Below the pieces are notes generated by a model that searched no databases, was not told where the DNA came from, and saw nothing but the letters and a program-made list of their open reading frames with translations. This document shows positions 7,824 through 16,301 of a stretch of DNA of 64,000 nucleotides, in pieces (positions within the stretch are counted from its first letter, which is position 1; the number at the start of each line of letters is the position of its first letter). The translations under genes were made by a program, and so were the position numbers. The stretch covers positions 372,001 through 436,000 of the forward strand of contig JADJFE010000030.1 in NCBI GenBank assembly GCA_016708725.1, given 5' to 3'. The stretch is from Candidatus Aalborgicola bjergmarkensis. GTDB taxonomy: Bacteria; Pseudomonadota; Gammaproteobacteria; Burkholderiales; Burkholderiaceae_C.

Positions 7824-9692
7824 GTGTCAGCATCTAAATCATCTTTAGCAGCGCTTACCCTGGGCGCCATTGGTGTCGTGTACGGCGACATCGGGACCAG
7901 CGTCCTGTACGCCATGAAAGAGGTATTTGGCTCTGGCCATGTGCCCTTCACTCCCGAGAATGTCTTTGGCATTTTGTCGATTTTCTTCTGGACGCTCACG
8001 GTTATCGTTTCGCTCAAATACGTGACACTGGTCTTGCGTGCGGACAACCATGGCGAGGGCGGTTTGATTGCCATGCTGGCCCTGGCTTCGCAGTCCGTCA
8101 AGGACCGGCCCAGGGTACGCCGAATCCTCATGCCGGTGGGTATTTTTGGCACCTGTCTGTTTTACGGCGACGGGGTGATTACGCCAGCCATTTCTGTGCT
8201 GTCCGCCGTCGAGGGCATGGAGATCATCTCACCTGCATTGCACCGCTACATCATTCCACTCACGCTGCTCATTTTGCTGGCATTGTTCATGGTGCAAAAG
8301 CGTGGTACTGCGGGCATTGGTAAATTTTTCGGCCCCATCACGCTCATATGGTTTGCCTGCATTGCCGTATTGGGCGTGGTGGAAATTGCCGATTACCCCC
8401 GCATCCTGTGGGCCATCAGTCCACATTACGCACTGGGTTTTATCTGGAACCAGCCGGGCGTGACCTTCGTCATTCTGGGGGCTGTGGTGCTGTGCGTCAC
8501 GGGTGGCGAGGCGCTCTATGCGGACATGGGCCATTTTGGCAAAAAACCGATTCGTCTGGCCTGGTTTGCGATTGTCATGCCGGCGCTCACCCTGAACTAT
8601 TTCGGTCAGGGTGCTTTGTTGCTGGATAAGCCGGAGTCGGTCAAGAATCCGTTTTTTCTGCTGGCGCCGGATTGGGCACTGATACCCCTGGTGTGCCTGG
8701 CTACCATGGCCACCGTGATTGCTTCGCAGGCCTTGATTACAGGCGCTTTTTCCGTTACCAAACAAGTCATTCAGCTCGGGTACCTGCCGCGTTTGCGGGT
8801 GTTGCATACCAGCGTGAAGGACACGGGGCAGATATATCTGCCGTTTGTCAACTGGGGTTTGTTTGTTGCCATTGTGTTGGCGGTGGTGTTGTTCAAATCG
8901 TCGAGCAATCTGGCGGCAGCTTATGGAATCGCGGTGTGCACGGACATGCTCATTACCACGGTGTTGACTTTCTTTGTCATTCGTTATAGCTGGAATTACC
9001 CCCTGGCGCTGTGTATCGGGGCGACGGGCTTCTTTTTTGTCGTGGACTTTGCGTTCTGGGCTTCCAATTTACTCAAACTGTTCGACGGTGGCTGGTTCCC
9101 GCTGCTCATTGGCGGCGCCATCTTTACTTTGATGGCCACCTGGAAGGATGGCCGGCGGTTACTTGCTAACAAGTTGCGCGCGGATGCCATCGATTTGACC
9201 AGTTTCCTGGAGGCGGTGTTCGTCAGCCCGCCGGTGCGTGTTGATGGTACCGCCGTATTCCTTACCTCCGAAGTCGGAACGGTGCCCACTGCCATGCTGC
9301 ATAACCTCAAACACAACAAGGTGCTGCATGCAAACAACCTGTTTGTAACTGTACGCAGCCACGAAGTGCCCTGGATTGGCCTGGACAAGCGTCTGGAAAT
9401 TGAAGCCTTGGGGCATGATTGCTGGCAGGTTGTCATCACTTTTGGCTTCAAAAACGACCCTGACGTTCCCAAAGCTCTGCAGCAGATGAAGGGTCGGGGT
9501 TGTGACATGAACCCCATGACTACCAGCTATTTTCTGTCGCGCGACACCGTGGTGCCCTCGATAGGTGGCGGCATGGCGAGTTGGCGTGAGAGACTGTTTG
9601 CGCAAATGCACCACGCCGCCAGTGGTGCCGCCGACTTCTTGCATCTACCCAATAACTCCGTCGTGGAACTGGGTTCGAAGATTGAGATATGA
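7824..9692 (+). CDS. kup: Kup-family potassium uptake protein
   Basis: This is a KUP/HAK/KT-family proton-coupled K+ importer of the inner membrane. The 622 residues match the family. The N-terminal signature LAALTLGAIGVVYGDIGTS is followed by VLYAMKEVF (Burkholderiales proteins often have V where E. coli has P). About twelve hydrophobic helices extend to residue 450, including YGDGVITPAISVLSAVEG and TGGEALYADMGHFGK. A soluble C-terminal domain follows and contains VPWIGLDKRLEIE. The start is GTG at 7824, chosen because it immediately precedes family-like sequence; no ATG is available nearby. The gene converges with the peptidase gene, with one base between the stops. Confidence 0.95.
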   Translation: MSASKSSLAALTLGAIGVVYGDIGTSVLYAMKEVFGSGHVPFTPENVFGILSIFFWTLTVIVSLKYVTLVLRADNHGEGGLIAMLALASQSVKDRPRVRRILMPVGIFGTCLFYGDGVITPAISVLSAVEGMEIISPALHRYIIPLTLLILLALFMVQKRGTAGIGKFFGPITLIWFACIAVLGVVEIADYPRILWAISPHYALGFIWNQPGVTFVILGAVVLCVTGGEALYADMGHFGKKPIRLAWFAIVMPALTLNYFGQGALLLDKPESVKNPFFLLAPDWALIPLVCLATMATVIASQALITGAFSVTKQVIQLGYLPRLRVLHTSVKDTGQIYLPFVNWGLFVAIVLAVVLFKSSSNLAAAYGIAVCTDMLITTVLTFFVIRYSWNYPLALCIGATGFFFVVDFAFWASNLLKLFDGGWFPLLIGGAIFTLMATWKDGRRLLANKLRADAIDLTSFLEAVFVSPPVRVDGTAVFLTSEVGTVPTAMLHNLKHNKVLHANNLFVTVRSHEVPWIGLDKRLEIEALGHDCWQVVITFGFKNDPDVPKALQQMKGRGCDMNPMTTSYFLSRDTVVPSIGGGMASWRERLFAQMHHAASGAADFLHLPNNSVVELGSKIEI

Positions 9693-9693
9693 A

Positions 9694-10557
9694 CTACCAG
9701 AGTGTCGGGTCTACCTTGTAATAACTGCGCAGTTCCTGGTAAAGCTGCGGGTACTCCTGGGCTAACGCGACCGCCTGTTCAAAAAACACCTCGGACACCA
9801 CGGCAAAAAATTCGGCCGGGCTTTGCGCTCCATAGTGATTCAGCAATCCTTGAATGCCGTCTTGCACTTCGGATTGCAGTCTGGCATAGGCGGCATGAAA
9901 CACCCGTGACCAGCGTTCGGCATGGTATTGTTTATCGCCAAGGGTAGGCGGTGGTGCCCCGTTGGGAAAACCGTTTTCCGAATCAAGCTGGTGGGCAAAT
10001 TCGTGAATCACGACGTTGCGCCCATCATCCGCCACAGCAGCCCCTTCCAGAGTATCCTGCCACGACAGAATCACCTGTCCTTGCGACCAGGATTCTCCCG
10101 TCAAAACCTGGCGCTGCTCATGTTGCACGCCTGTTGCGTCGGCGCTGGCGGGTGCGCGGTTGACGACGAAAGCGCCTGGATAGAGCAAAATCTGTCGCAC
10201 ATTGGCAAAGTAGTCGGTCGGGCGATTCAGGAGTAGCAAACAGGCTTGCGCGGCAACCACCACCCGCATTTCTTCACTGACGTGCAAACCAGCGCAGCCA
10301 AGAAAGGTCTTTTCGGCAATGAAGACCTGCATGCGTTTCTTGAGTTGCAGTTGCAGATCAAATGGCAGGCGCCGCACCAGGGGTACGCGGTGTTTCAGGA
10401 TTTTGCGCCACGCTGCCGGGAACACCTTGGAAGTGATGCGCGCGCGCCGGTATGCCAACCAGTAGGGGTGGGCCAGCAAGCCGACAATCAGCAGCAGGGC
10501 CAGGCTACAAAACAGGAAAAAGGCCACGATAAGACCTCCCAAAAACGTGTTTACCAA
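9694..10557 (-). CDS. mtfA: MtfA-like zinc peptidase (M90 family)
   Basis: The protein is 287 residues and has one N-terminal membrane helix (GLIVAFFLFCSLALLLIVGL), which E. coli MtfA lacks. The zinc-binding HEFAH motif lies within VVIHEFAHQLDSENG near residue 193, and a second conserved glutamate falls in SPAEFFAVVSEVFFEQ. The surrounding segments VILSWQDTLEGA and LLYPGAFVVN match the M90/DUF980 family. In E. coli, MtfA binds the glucose repressor Mlc and has peptidase activity; whether that role applies here is unknown, since no Mlc is seen in this window. It follows uspA on the same strand with a gap of about 47 bases. Confidence 0.85.
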   Translation of the reverse strand: MVNTFLGGLIVAFFLFCSLALLLIVGLLAHPYWLAYRRARITSKVFPAAWRKILKHRVPLVRRLPFDLQLQLKKRMQVFIAEKTFLGCAGLHVSEEMRVVVAAQACLLLLNRPTDYFANVRQILLYPGAFVVNRAPASADATGVQHEQRQVLTGESWSQGQVILSWQDTLEGAAVADDGRNVVIHEFAHQLDSENGFPNGAPPPTLGDKQYHAERWSRVFHAAYARLQSEVQDGIQGLLNHYGAQSPAEFFAVVSEVFFEQAVALAQEYPQLYQELRSYYKVDPTLW

Positions 10558-10604
10558 ACGCCGTAGTTGGGAGTGAAAAGGGAAATTGCAAGCTAAGGCG
10601 AAAC

Positions 10605-11045
10605 CTAACGTGACACCAATACCGGAACCTTGGACTCGGCCACCACTTTGGTGGAAACACTGCCGAGCATCAGGCGCGCCAATCCGGAGCGTCCGTGTGA
10701 ACCCAGCACGATCAGGTCAGCACCTTCTGCTTCGGCCATTTGCACAATACCGCTGGCTACGCCCACGTCCTCCACCAGACGGGCTTGCAGGGCAATGGGG
10801 GCACCACCTTGCTGGCACAGAGCCTCAATCTGTGCATGGGCCTCTGCTGCATGGTGCTGTGCTGCTGCCATATAAGCCTGAAATCCCATGGGATTGATTT
10901 CCCCCACCCCGATGTAGGGGTAAGGATCAATGACATAGACCGCAGTGAGCCTGGATCCGTGCAAGCGTGCCAGGCCCACGGCCAGACCGGCTGCATGGGC
11001 GGATGCGGCGGAGCCATCGGTTGCCAGAAGAATATGTTTGAACAT
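10605..11045 (-). CDS. Universal stress protein, UspA family
   Basis: This single-domain Usp protein is 146 residues. It begins MFKHILLATDGSAAS, typical of the nucleotide-binding fold, and ends with the ATP-binding signature VLGSHGRSGLARLMLGSV-x-VVAESKVPVLVSR, so it probably binds ATP. The ATG at 11045 is preceded by CGAGG at about 8 bases; the longer upstream frame is not Usp-like. It lies 22 bases after the receiver-histidine kinase gene on the same strand and is probably the distal gene of that operon. Confidence 0.9.
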   Translation of the reverse strand: MFKHILLATDGSAASAHAAGLAVGLARLHGSRLTAVYVIDPYPYIGVGEINPMGFQAYMAAAQHHAAEAHAQIEALCQQGGAPIALQARLVEDVGVASGIVQMAEAEGADLIVLGSHGRSGLARLMLGSVSTKVVAESKVPVLVSR

Positions 11046-11067
11046 GTAAAACCTCGTGAATGTAAAT

Positions 11068-12354
11068 TCAGGCATCCGCCACTCTGGGTATGTCGATGAC
11101 AAAGCGGGTGCCCTTGCCCAGCGTGCTCTCCACGTCGATACGGCCACCGAGCAATTGGGTCACCTGATTGTGCACCGTGTACAGACCAATACCGGAACCA
11201 CCCTGTCCGAGTTGCGTGGTATAGAAAGGATCAAAAATATTTCCGAGTCGATCCAGGGGAATACCTTTGCCATTGTCGTTGAATACCAGGCGCACCCAGT
11301 CATTGCTTATCATGGTGCCTTCGATCCGTACACGACCCGCTGCGGGATCGTCAAATGCGTGGCGCAAGGCGTTGCTGTACAAATTCGACAAGACATGCTC
11401 GAAAGTCAAAAAATAACTTTCCATCATGATGGATGGATCAACATCAAATTCAATGGCAAATGGTATTTCGCCAGTCTGTAACTGAAATGACATGGTTGCA
11501 TCCCGGATGAGGGTATCCAGGCAAAATTCTCCGCGCTGGTTACTTTTTTGCAGTACGGCGATTTGCTTGAATTTTTGCACCAGATCACCGGAGCGACGCA
11601 AGCTGGAGTCCAGCATCTCGGTACCGCGTTCCACCAAAAGCAGGAAATTTTCAAACGAGGTCCGACGTAATGTTCCTCCGCCCGCCATTTGTGAGCGCAA
11701 GGATTGCACCTCCGTACGAATCGTGCTGGCAGTCAGCAAGGCATTGCCAATGGGCGTGTTCAACTCGTGCGCGATGCCTGTAACCAAGGCGCCCAGACCG
11801 GCCAGCTTGGCCGAGCGAACCAGGCGCTCTTGTGAGCTTTCCAATGATTTCAGGGCGGCTGACAAATGCTGGTTGGCTTCGTCCAAGGCCATTTCGGCCC
11901 GGCGGCGTGCTTCGAGTTCCTCTTGCAACACGCGATTGCGCTGGGCAAGTTGTTCTGCGGCAGCACGCAGTGCAAGGTGCGTGTTGATGCGCACCAGTAC
12001 CTCGGCAATCTGTATGGGTTTTGTAACGTAGTCAACGCCCCCTGCTTCAAAGCCTGTCAGCTTGTCATCTGTATCCGACAAAGCCGTCATGAATATCACG
12101 GGGATGTCGCGTGTTTCGGGTATGGCTTTGAGACGGCGGCATGTTTCAAATCCATTGATCCCTGGCATCATGACATCCAGCAAAATCAGGTCAGGCCGCA
12201 CCCGCAGGGCGCGCTTGATACCGTCCTCGCCGTTGTTGGCAATGGAAACCTCGAAACCCTTGTCTTCCAGATACGCGGCAACGACACCCAGGTTGGCAGG
12301 CGTGTCATCAATGATTAACAGCGTCGGAATGGATGCCTCAGGGGATACGGCCAT
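11068..12354 (-). CDS. Receiver-histidine kinase hybrid
   Basis: A cytoplasmic protein of 428 residues with a receiver domain first and a kinase second. The receiver (about 10-130) has IIDDTPAN, the phospho-acceptor region LILLDVMMPGING, MTALSDTDD, and the lysine in DYVTKPIQ. A coiled coil (about 130-185) leads to the HisKA segment GLGALVTGIAHELNTPIGNAL, whose His near residue 203 would be phosphorylated. The HATPase domain has NLYSNALRHAF, NDNGKGIP and GQGGSGIGLYTVHN. The kinase core resembles that of the PAS kinase at 45.0-46.3 kb (HELxTPxGN-x-xxAST). It lies 13 bases after the hybrid kinase gene, so the two may form one phosphorelay. Confidence 0.92.
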   Translation of the reverse strand: MAVSPEASIPTLLIIDDTPANLGVVAAYLEDKGFEVSIANNGEDGIKRALRVRPDLILLDVMMPGINGFETCRRLKAIPETRDIPVIFMTALSDTDDKLTGFEAGGVDYVTKPIQIAEVLVRINTHLALRAAAEQLAQRNRVLQEELEARRRAEMALDEANQHLSAALKSLESSQERLVRSAKLAGLGALVTGIAHELNTPIGNALLTASTIRTEVQSLRSQMAGGGTLRRTSFENFLLLVERGTEMLDSSLRRSGDLVQKFKQIAVLQKSNQRGEFCLDTLIRDATMSFQLQTGEIPFAIEFDVDPSIMMESYFLTFEHVLSNLYSNALRHAFDDPAAGRVRIEGTMISNDWVRLVFNDNGKGIPLDRLGNIFDPFYTTQLGQGGSGIGLYTVHNQVTQLLGGRIDVESTLGKGTRFVIDIPRVADA

Positions 12355-12367
12355 ATGTCAATATATG

Positions 12368-14644
12368 TCAATGTGTCTTGCTCAGCGTCTTTTCGATAAT
12401 TCTTTGGATTTCCAGCACCTGAAAGCTTCCCGCAAGTGTACGCAATCTGTCCGTGAACGTGCGGTATTGTGGATCAAGTGTGTCCAGGTGGTCCGCACGT
12501 TTGCGTATGCGCGTCATATTGCCATCCAGTACGATGTCCAGCAAGATTTCCATTTCTTTTTCGGGCGGCATTTTCATCGCCGAGGATGCTGTGGGTTCCG
12601 TTTGCACTGCATTTTCCGGGGGGCGTTCACGCACCCAGCGAATATTCAGCAGACGTTCTATTTCGTGTAACAAATGGCCTTGTTCGATGGGTTTGGACAG
12701 AAATGCATTCGCTCCGGCTTGCAGCGCAGCCTGGCGATCCTGCTTCAGAAACGTTGCTGAAACAATAATGATGGGGGTGCCGGAGGATGTGGGATTTGCA
12801 CGCACTTTACGTGTGGCCTCCAGTCCATCCATGACCGGCATGGTGACATCACTGATCACCAGATCCGGGCGCTTGTGTTGTACTTGTTCCAGCATCTCCT
12901 GGCCATTGCTTGCCACGGAATATTCGAAACCCAAACCACCGAGAAATGCTATCAGCATGTCGCGATTGGCCGGTATATCATCGGTAATGAGCACGTGCAA
13001 ACGACGGCCCTCGTAACCGATGACCATGTTGCTGAGGTCGGCTGCTGCGGTAATCGCAACTGTTTCTCCAAAGGAGATGACAGGTAAGGCAACTTCAAAC
13101 CAGAAGCAGCTGCCCGCATCGGGTCGGCTATCGACCAGAATTTCGCCACCCATCAGCCGCACAAGTTGTTGGCTAATTGCCAGCCCCAGACCCGTTCCGC
13201 CTGAACGTTGCCGAGAATCACCCACCTGTTCAAATGCCTGGAAGATGGATTTGAGATGGTCTTGATCTATGCCGATACCCGTATCCCGTACTTCGAAGCG
13301 TAGCGTACACTTGCCGTCGATTTCCATTCCACGTAGCACTCTTAGTGTGACTGAGCCGTGTTCGGTAAACTTGACTGCATTGCCCAGCAGATTCAACAAT
13401 ACCTGGCGTAAACGCTTTTCATCCGCCATCATGCTATGCGGCAAATCGGCAGCGATTTCGGCAATGAACACCAGACTTTTTTCCTCGGCTTTTACGCGAA
13501 TGATGTCGCTGATGACTTGTAGGAATGGCGGCAGTTGTACTTGGTCAGGGAGCAGTTCGAACCTTCCTGCCTCGATTTTGGAAATGTCCAGCACGTCGTT
13601 AATCAGCATCAGCAAGTGCTCTCCGCTGCGCTGAATGGTATTCAAACCGGTGATTTGCAACTCGTTTAGCGTATCGTCCCGTTTGAGGATTTGAGAATAC
13701 CCCAGGATGGCATTCAACGGTGTTCTTAATTCGTGGCTCATGTTTGCCAGAAAGGTGCTTTTAGCCTTGTTGGCGATTTCGGCGCGCTCCTTGGCTTCCA
13801 ATAATTCGCCGGTACGGGAGTTGACCAATTCTTCCAGATGGTTGCGATGTTGTTGTAATTCTTGCTCCACCAGAATGCGCCGCTCGATATCCTGGGCCAG
13901 TTCCAGATTCTTTTCTTCCAGTTGCTCGAATAATGCCTGCAACGCGCATCGCGTGTTCTCCAGGCTATCTCCTAACTTGCCCAATTCGTCTTTGCGTCGC
14001 CAGACAAAAGGGCGGGTCAAGTCCCTTCTGGCCAGGCGATCCGACTCACGTATCAACCGACGAATCGGCACCAGTAAGCGCAGGTGAAGCAGAACCAGAA
14101 TAATAATCAAGCTGAAAAACAACTGGCCCACTACGGTCAAGATCAGCCCTCGCCGACCATTGGCGATCTCTGTGTCCATTTCCCCGCTATCCATTTCCAA
14201 AGTGACGCTGCCGACCAGTTTTCCTTTTTGTACTACCTGCCGGGTTGACTTGAATTGGCGCCCCCGTCTGCGTTCAGGGTATTCGATGGATGCGAAGACT
14301 TCACCATCGCCACCTTCGACGGTACCAACCACAACCCCCGAGACGACGCGCTGGTCACTGAATACAGAACTCAGCAGTGGCCGTGTTGTTTCAAAGTCGA
14401 ACGCCCACAAAGGTGTTCTTAGCGCAATTTCCAGGGTGCCAATCAGGCGTGTTTGATCTTCCGCCAGTATTTGTTCCAGCGCCTTTTGTCGTGTTTCCAG
14501 GGTAATCAAGCTACTGACGACGGAGGGAATCATCAGGCCGGTAATGACCCCCAAAACCATGGCCCAACGCAGACTCAGACGGGCAAAGAGCCAGCTAATA
14601 CCTCGCAGCGGTTCAGGTGTAAGTATGGATGGTGTGAAATCCAT
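12368..14644 (-). CDS. Membrane hybrid sensor histidine kinase
   Basis: About 758 residues. A membrane helix near residues 25-50 and another near 175-200 (VVGQLFFSLIIILVLLHLRLL) bracket a periplasmic sensor region with LRTPLWAFDFETTRPLL. A HAMP-like linker and coiled coil follow, then HisKA (FLANMSHELRTPLNAILGYSQ), HATPase (VLLNLLGNAVKFTE, RDTGIGID, GGTGLGLAISQQL), and a C-terminal receiver with ITDDIPANRDML, LVISDVTMPVMDG and AFLSKPIEQ. It is a class where the kinase phosphorylates its own receiver; no Hpt domain is obvious. A solute-binding protein gene lies immediately upstream on the same strand, which makes that protein a candidate ligand partner. The start at 14644 (MDFTPSIL) is one of two close options (14656). 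Confidence 0.92.
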   Translation of the reverse strand: MDFTPSILTPEPLRGISWLFARLSLRWAMVLGVITGLMIPSVVSSLITLETRQKALEQILAEDQTRLIGTLEIALRTPLWAFDFETTRPLLSSVFSDQRVVSGVVVGTVEGGDGEVFASIEYPERRRGRQFKSTRQVVQKGKLVGSVTLEMDSGEMDTEIANGRRGLILTVVGQLFFSLIIILVLLHLRLLVPIRRLIRESDRLARRDLTRPFVWRRKDELGKLGDSLENTRCALQALFEQLEEKNLELAQDIERRILVEQELQQHRNHLEELVNSRTGELLEAKERAEIANKAKSTFLANMSHELRTPLNAILGYSQILKRDDTLNELQITGLNTIQRSGEHLLMLINDVLDISKIEAGRFELLPDQVQLPPFLQVISDIIRVKAEEKSLVFIAEIAADLPHSMMADEKRLRQVLLNLLGNAVKFTEHGSVTLRVLRGMEIDGKCTLRFEVRDTGIGIDQDHLKSIFQAFEQVGDSRQRSGGTGLGLAISQQLVRLMGGEILVDSRPDAGSCFWFEVALPVISFGETVAITAAADLSNMVIGYEGRRLHVLITDDIPANRDMLIAFLGGLGFEYSVASNGQEMLEQVQHKRPDLVISDVTMPVMDGLEATRKVRANPTSSGTPIIIVSATFLKQDRQAALQAGANAFLSKPIEQGHLLHEIERLLNIRWVRERPPENAVQTEPTASSAMKMPPEKEMEILLDIVLDGNMTRIRKRADHLDTLDPQYRTFTDRLRTLAGSFQVLEIQRIIEKTLSKTH

Positions 14645-14685
14645 GAAAACAAGCAAAGACTACTTTGAAAGCACCAACACGGTAC

Positions 14686-15411
14686 TCAAGGTACGGTTGT
14701 GAGTTGTTGCAAACTGCCATCCTGGATCATGGTATCCAGGGTGGACTGCAATTTTGCAATGTCGGCCCTGGAAGTCTTGTTATTGCAGGCCAGCGAGCCT
14801 AGTGCCCGCCGAAAGACAAGAGCTTCTTTCGGGATCGCGCTTTGGCTGCCCATTTTTTTTACAAAATGGCGCATGGACAGAACGTCACTTGCCCACACGT
14901 CAATGCGACCACTTAACAGCATTTTGATGTTTTGTTCCTGCGAGTTGGTTTCTTCTACTGAATACCCCAGAGCTTTGAGGTATTCCGCCTCGCCACTGCC
15001 ACGAACAGAACCGATGGTTAATTTGCGAGCATCTATTAGCGCGTTCAGGTCTTTTTTGAAGTCTGGTTTGACAAACAAGCCGGATTCGGTGACAAAAATC
15101 GGACTAACCCACAGGTAATCCGCTTCAATCGCCTGTGAACGCTGCGCCGGAAAAACGCAATGCATTCCTCTGACTTTTACTTCGGCCATGGCTCTTGCCA
15201 GAGGGACGAGGGCCAGTTGGAAGGATAAACCAGACTTTTCAAACAAGCGGGTAATGACGGCAATAGCTACACCGGAATATTTGCCATTCTCGCTGATTGT
15301 GAAGGGCGGATTCTCGGCAAAATCCAGTGTGTACAGCTTTGGCTGGGCGTGCGCTGCAAAACAGACCATCCCGGTAAAGAAGATGCACAGAAATTTCTTC
15401 AATTTCTTCAT
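14686..15411 (-). CDS. Amino-acid-type solute-binding protein (SBP family 3)
   Basis: A periplasmic binding protein of about 241 residues with an N-terminal signal (KKFLCIFFTGMVCFAAHAQ). The mature protein opens with YTLDFAENPPFTISENG, the first beta-strand and ligand pocket of family 3 binding proteins, and contains GSVRGSGEAEYLKALG and the hinge region RIDVWASDVLS. It is a paralogue of the gene at 15585, sharing long blocks such as FRRxLGSLACN. No permease or ATPase gene is nearby, while a hybrid kinase starts about 40 bases downstream, so a sensory role is plausible (inference). The ATG at 15411 is preferred over a TTG at 15432. Confidence 0.85.
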   Translation of the reverse strand: MKKLKKFLCIFFTGMVCFAAHAQPKLYTLDFAENPPFTISENGKYSGVAIAVITRLFEKSGLSFQLALVPLARAMAEVKVRGMHCVFPAQRSQAIEADYLWVSPIFVTESGLFVKPDFKKDLNALIDARKLTIGSVRGSGEAEYLKALGYSVEETNSQEQNIKMLLSGRIDVWASDVLSMRHFVKKMGSQSAIPKEALVFRRALGSLACNNKTSRADIAKLQSTLDTMIQDGSLQQLTTVP

Positions 15412-15519
15412 GGCACGAATGGTTTTCAACAATCAGGCAATTGGGGTGAAAGGACGTACCTCATTAAACCATGCTCAAAGAGGATGCAATGCCATGCACA
15501 TATGCATGTATCGTATAAA

Positions 15520-15563
15520 AACAACATCCCCGTCCTGATCGTTTTGCAACCAGGACGGGGATG
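15520..15563 (-). terminator. Rho-independent terminator after the 15585 gene
   Basis: A perfect 13-base inverted repeat (CATCCCCGTCCTG and its complement, at 15525-15537 and 15551-15563) encloses a 13-base loop. Read on the minus strand, it is followed by TTGTTTTTAT. It lies just downstream of the binding-protein stop and would separate it from the next gene. Confidence 0.85.
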
Positions 15564-15584
15564 CTTGTCCGTCTGTCTACGCCA

Positions 15585-16301
15585 TCAGATTGCTTCCATC
15601 ATTTTCTGTAGACTGCCATCCTTGATCATGCCGTCCAGGGTTGCCTGGAGTTTTTCGATATCCGCTTTAGGCATCTTGGTGTTGCAAGCCAGGGAGCCGA
15701 GCGAACGCCGGAACGTGTAGGCCTCTTTCGGTGCTTTCTCCTTGCTGCCCGACTGTTGCACGAAGTAGTTGGCGGATAAAACGTCGGTGGCCCAGATGTC
15801 AATTTGCTTACCCAGCAGCTTTTTCACGTTCTGGTCCTGGGTGTTAGCCTCTTCAACCGTGAACCCGAATCCCTTCAGGTATTCCGCATCACCACTGCCG
15901 CGCAAGGCACCCACCTTGAGTTTCTTGGCATCAGCAAGTGTGTTGAATTCCGCTTTGGAATCCTGGTTGGTGAACAAACCGGAGTTTGTCACCATGATCG
16001 GGCTTACCCACTTGTATTCCGCCTCATTGCTCTGCGCCCGCTGAACCGGGAACACACAGGTGTATTCCTTGGTTTTCGCGTCATCCATGCCACGTGCCAG
16101 CGGAACGTTCTGAAACTTGTAAGGAACCTTCGCAGTTCCAAAAAGTTTGGCAACGATGTTGATGGCTGCACCCTTTTCCTTACCATTTTCCATCATGGTG
16201 AAAGGAGGATTTTCAGCAAAATCCAGCGTGTAGGCTTTCTGTTCTGCATGGGCACTTACGCCCAGCACCAGACTACCAAGAATGCTTAATGCTGTCTTCA
16301 T
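15585..16301 (-). CDS. Amino-acid-type solute-binding protein (SBP family 3), paralogue
   Basis: About 238 residues with signal peptide MKTALSILGSLVLGVSAHAE. The sequence YTLDFAENPPFTMMENGK, VPLARGMDDAK, VSPIMVTNSGLF, GALRGSGDAEYLKGFG and FRRSLGSLACN closely parallels the protein encoded at 14686-15411, so the two genes are a tandem duplicate that has diverged. A GGGGAG element lies about 12 bases upstream of the ATG at 16301. The gene overlaps the end of the GlpV-like gene by 29 bases, suggesting translational coupling, and is followed by a strong terminator. The ligand cannot be read from the sequence. Confidence 0.87.
   Translation of the reverse strand: MKTALSILGSLVLGVSAHAEQKAYTLDFAENPPFTMMENGKEKGAAINIVAKLFGTAKVPYKFQNVPLARGMDDAKTKEYTCVFPVQRAQSNEAEYKWVSPIMVTNSGLFTNQDSKAEFNTLADAKKLKVGALRGSGDAEYLKGFGFTVEEANTQDQNVKKLLGKQIDIWATDVLSANYFVQQSGSKEKAPKEAYTFRRSLGSLACNTKMPKADIEKLQATLDGMIKDGSLQKMMEAI

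Noticed and set aside
6677..8152. A 491-residue open frame antisense to gshA and kup
   Set aside because: It covers the ends of two real genes, has low-complexity composition and no domain; a shadow frame.
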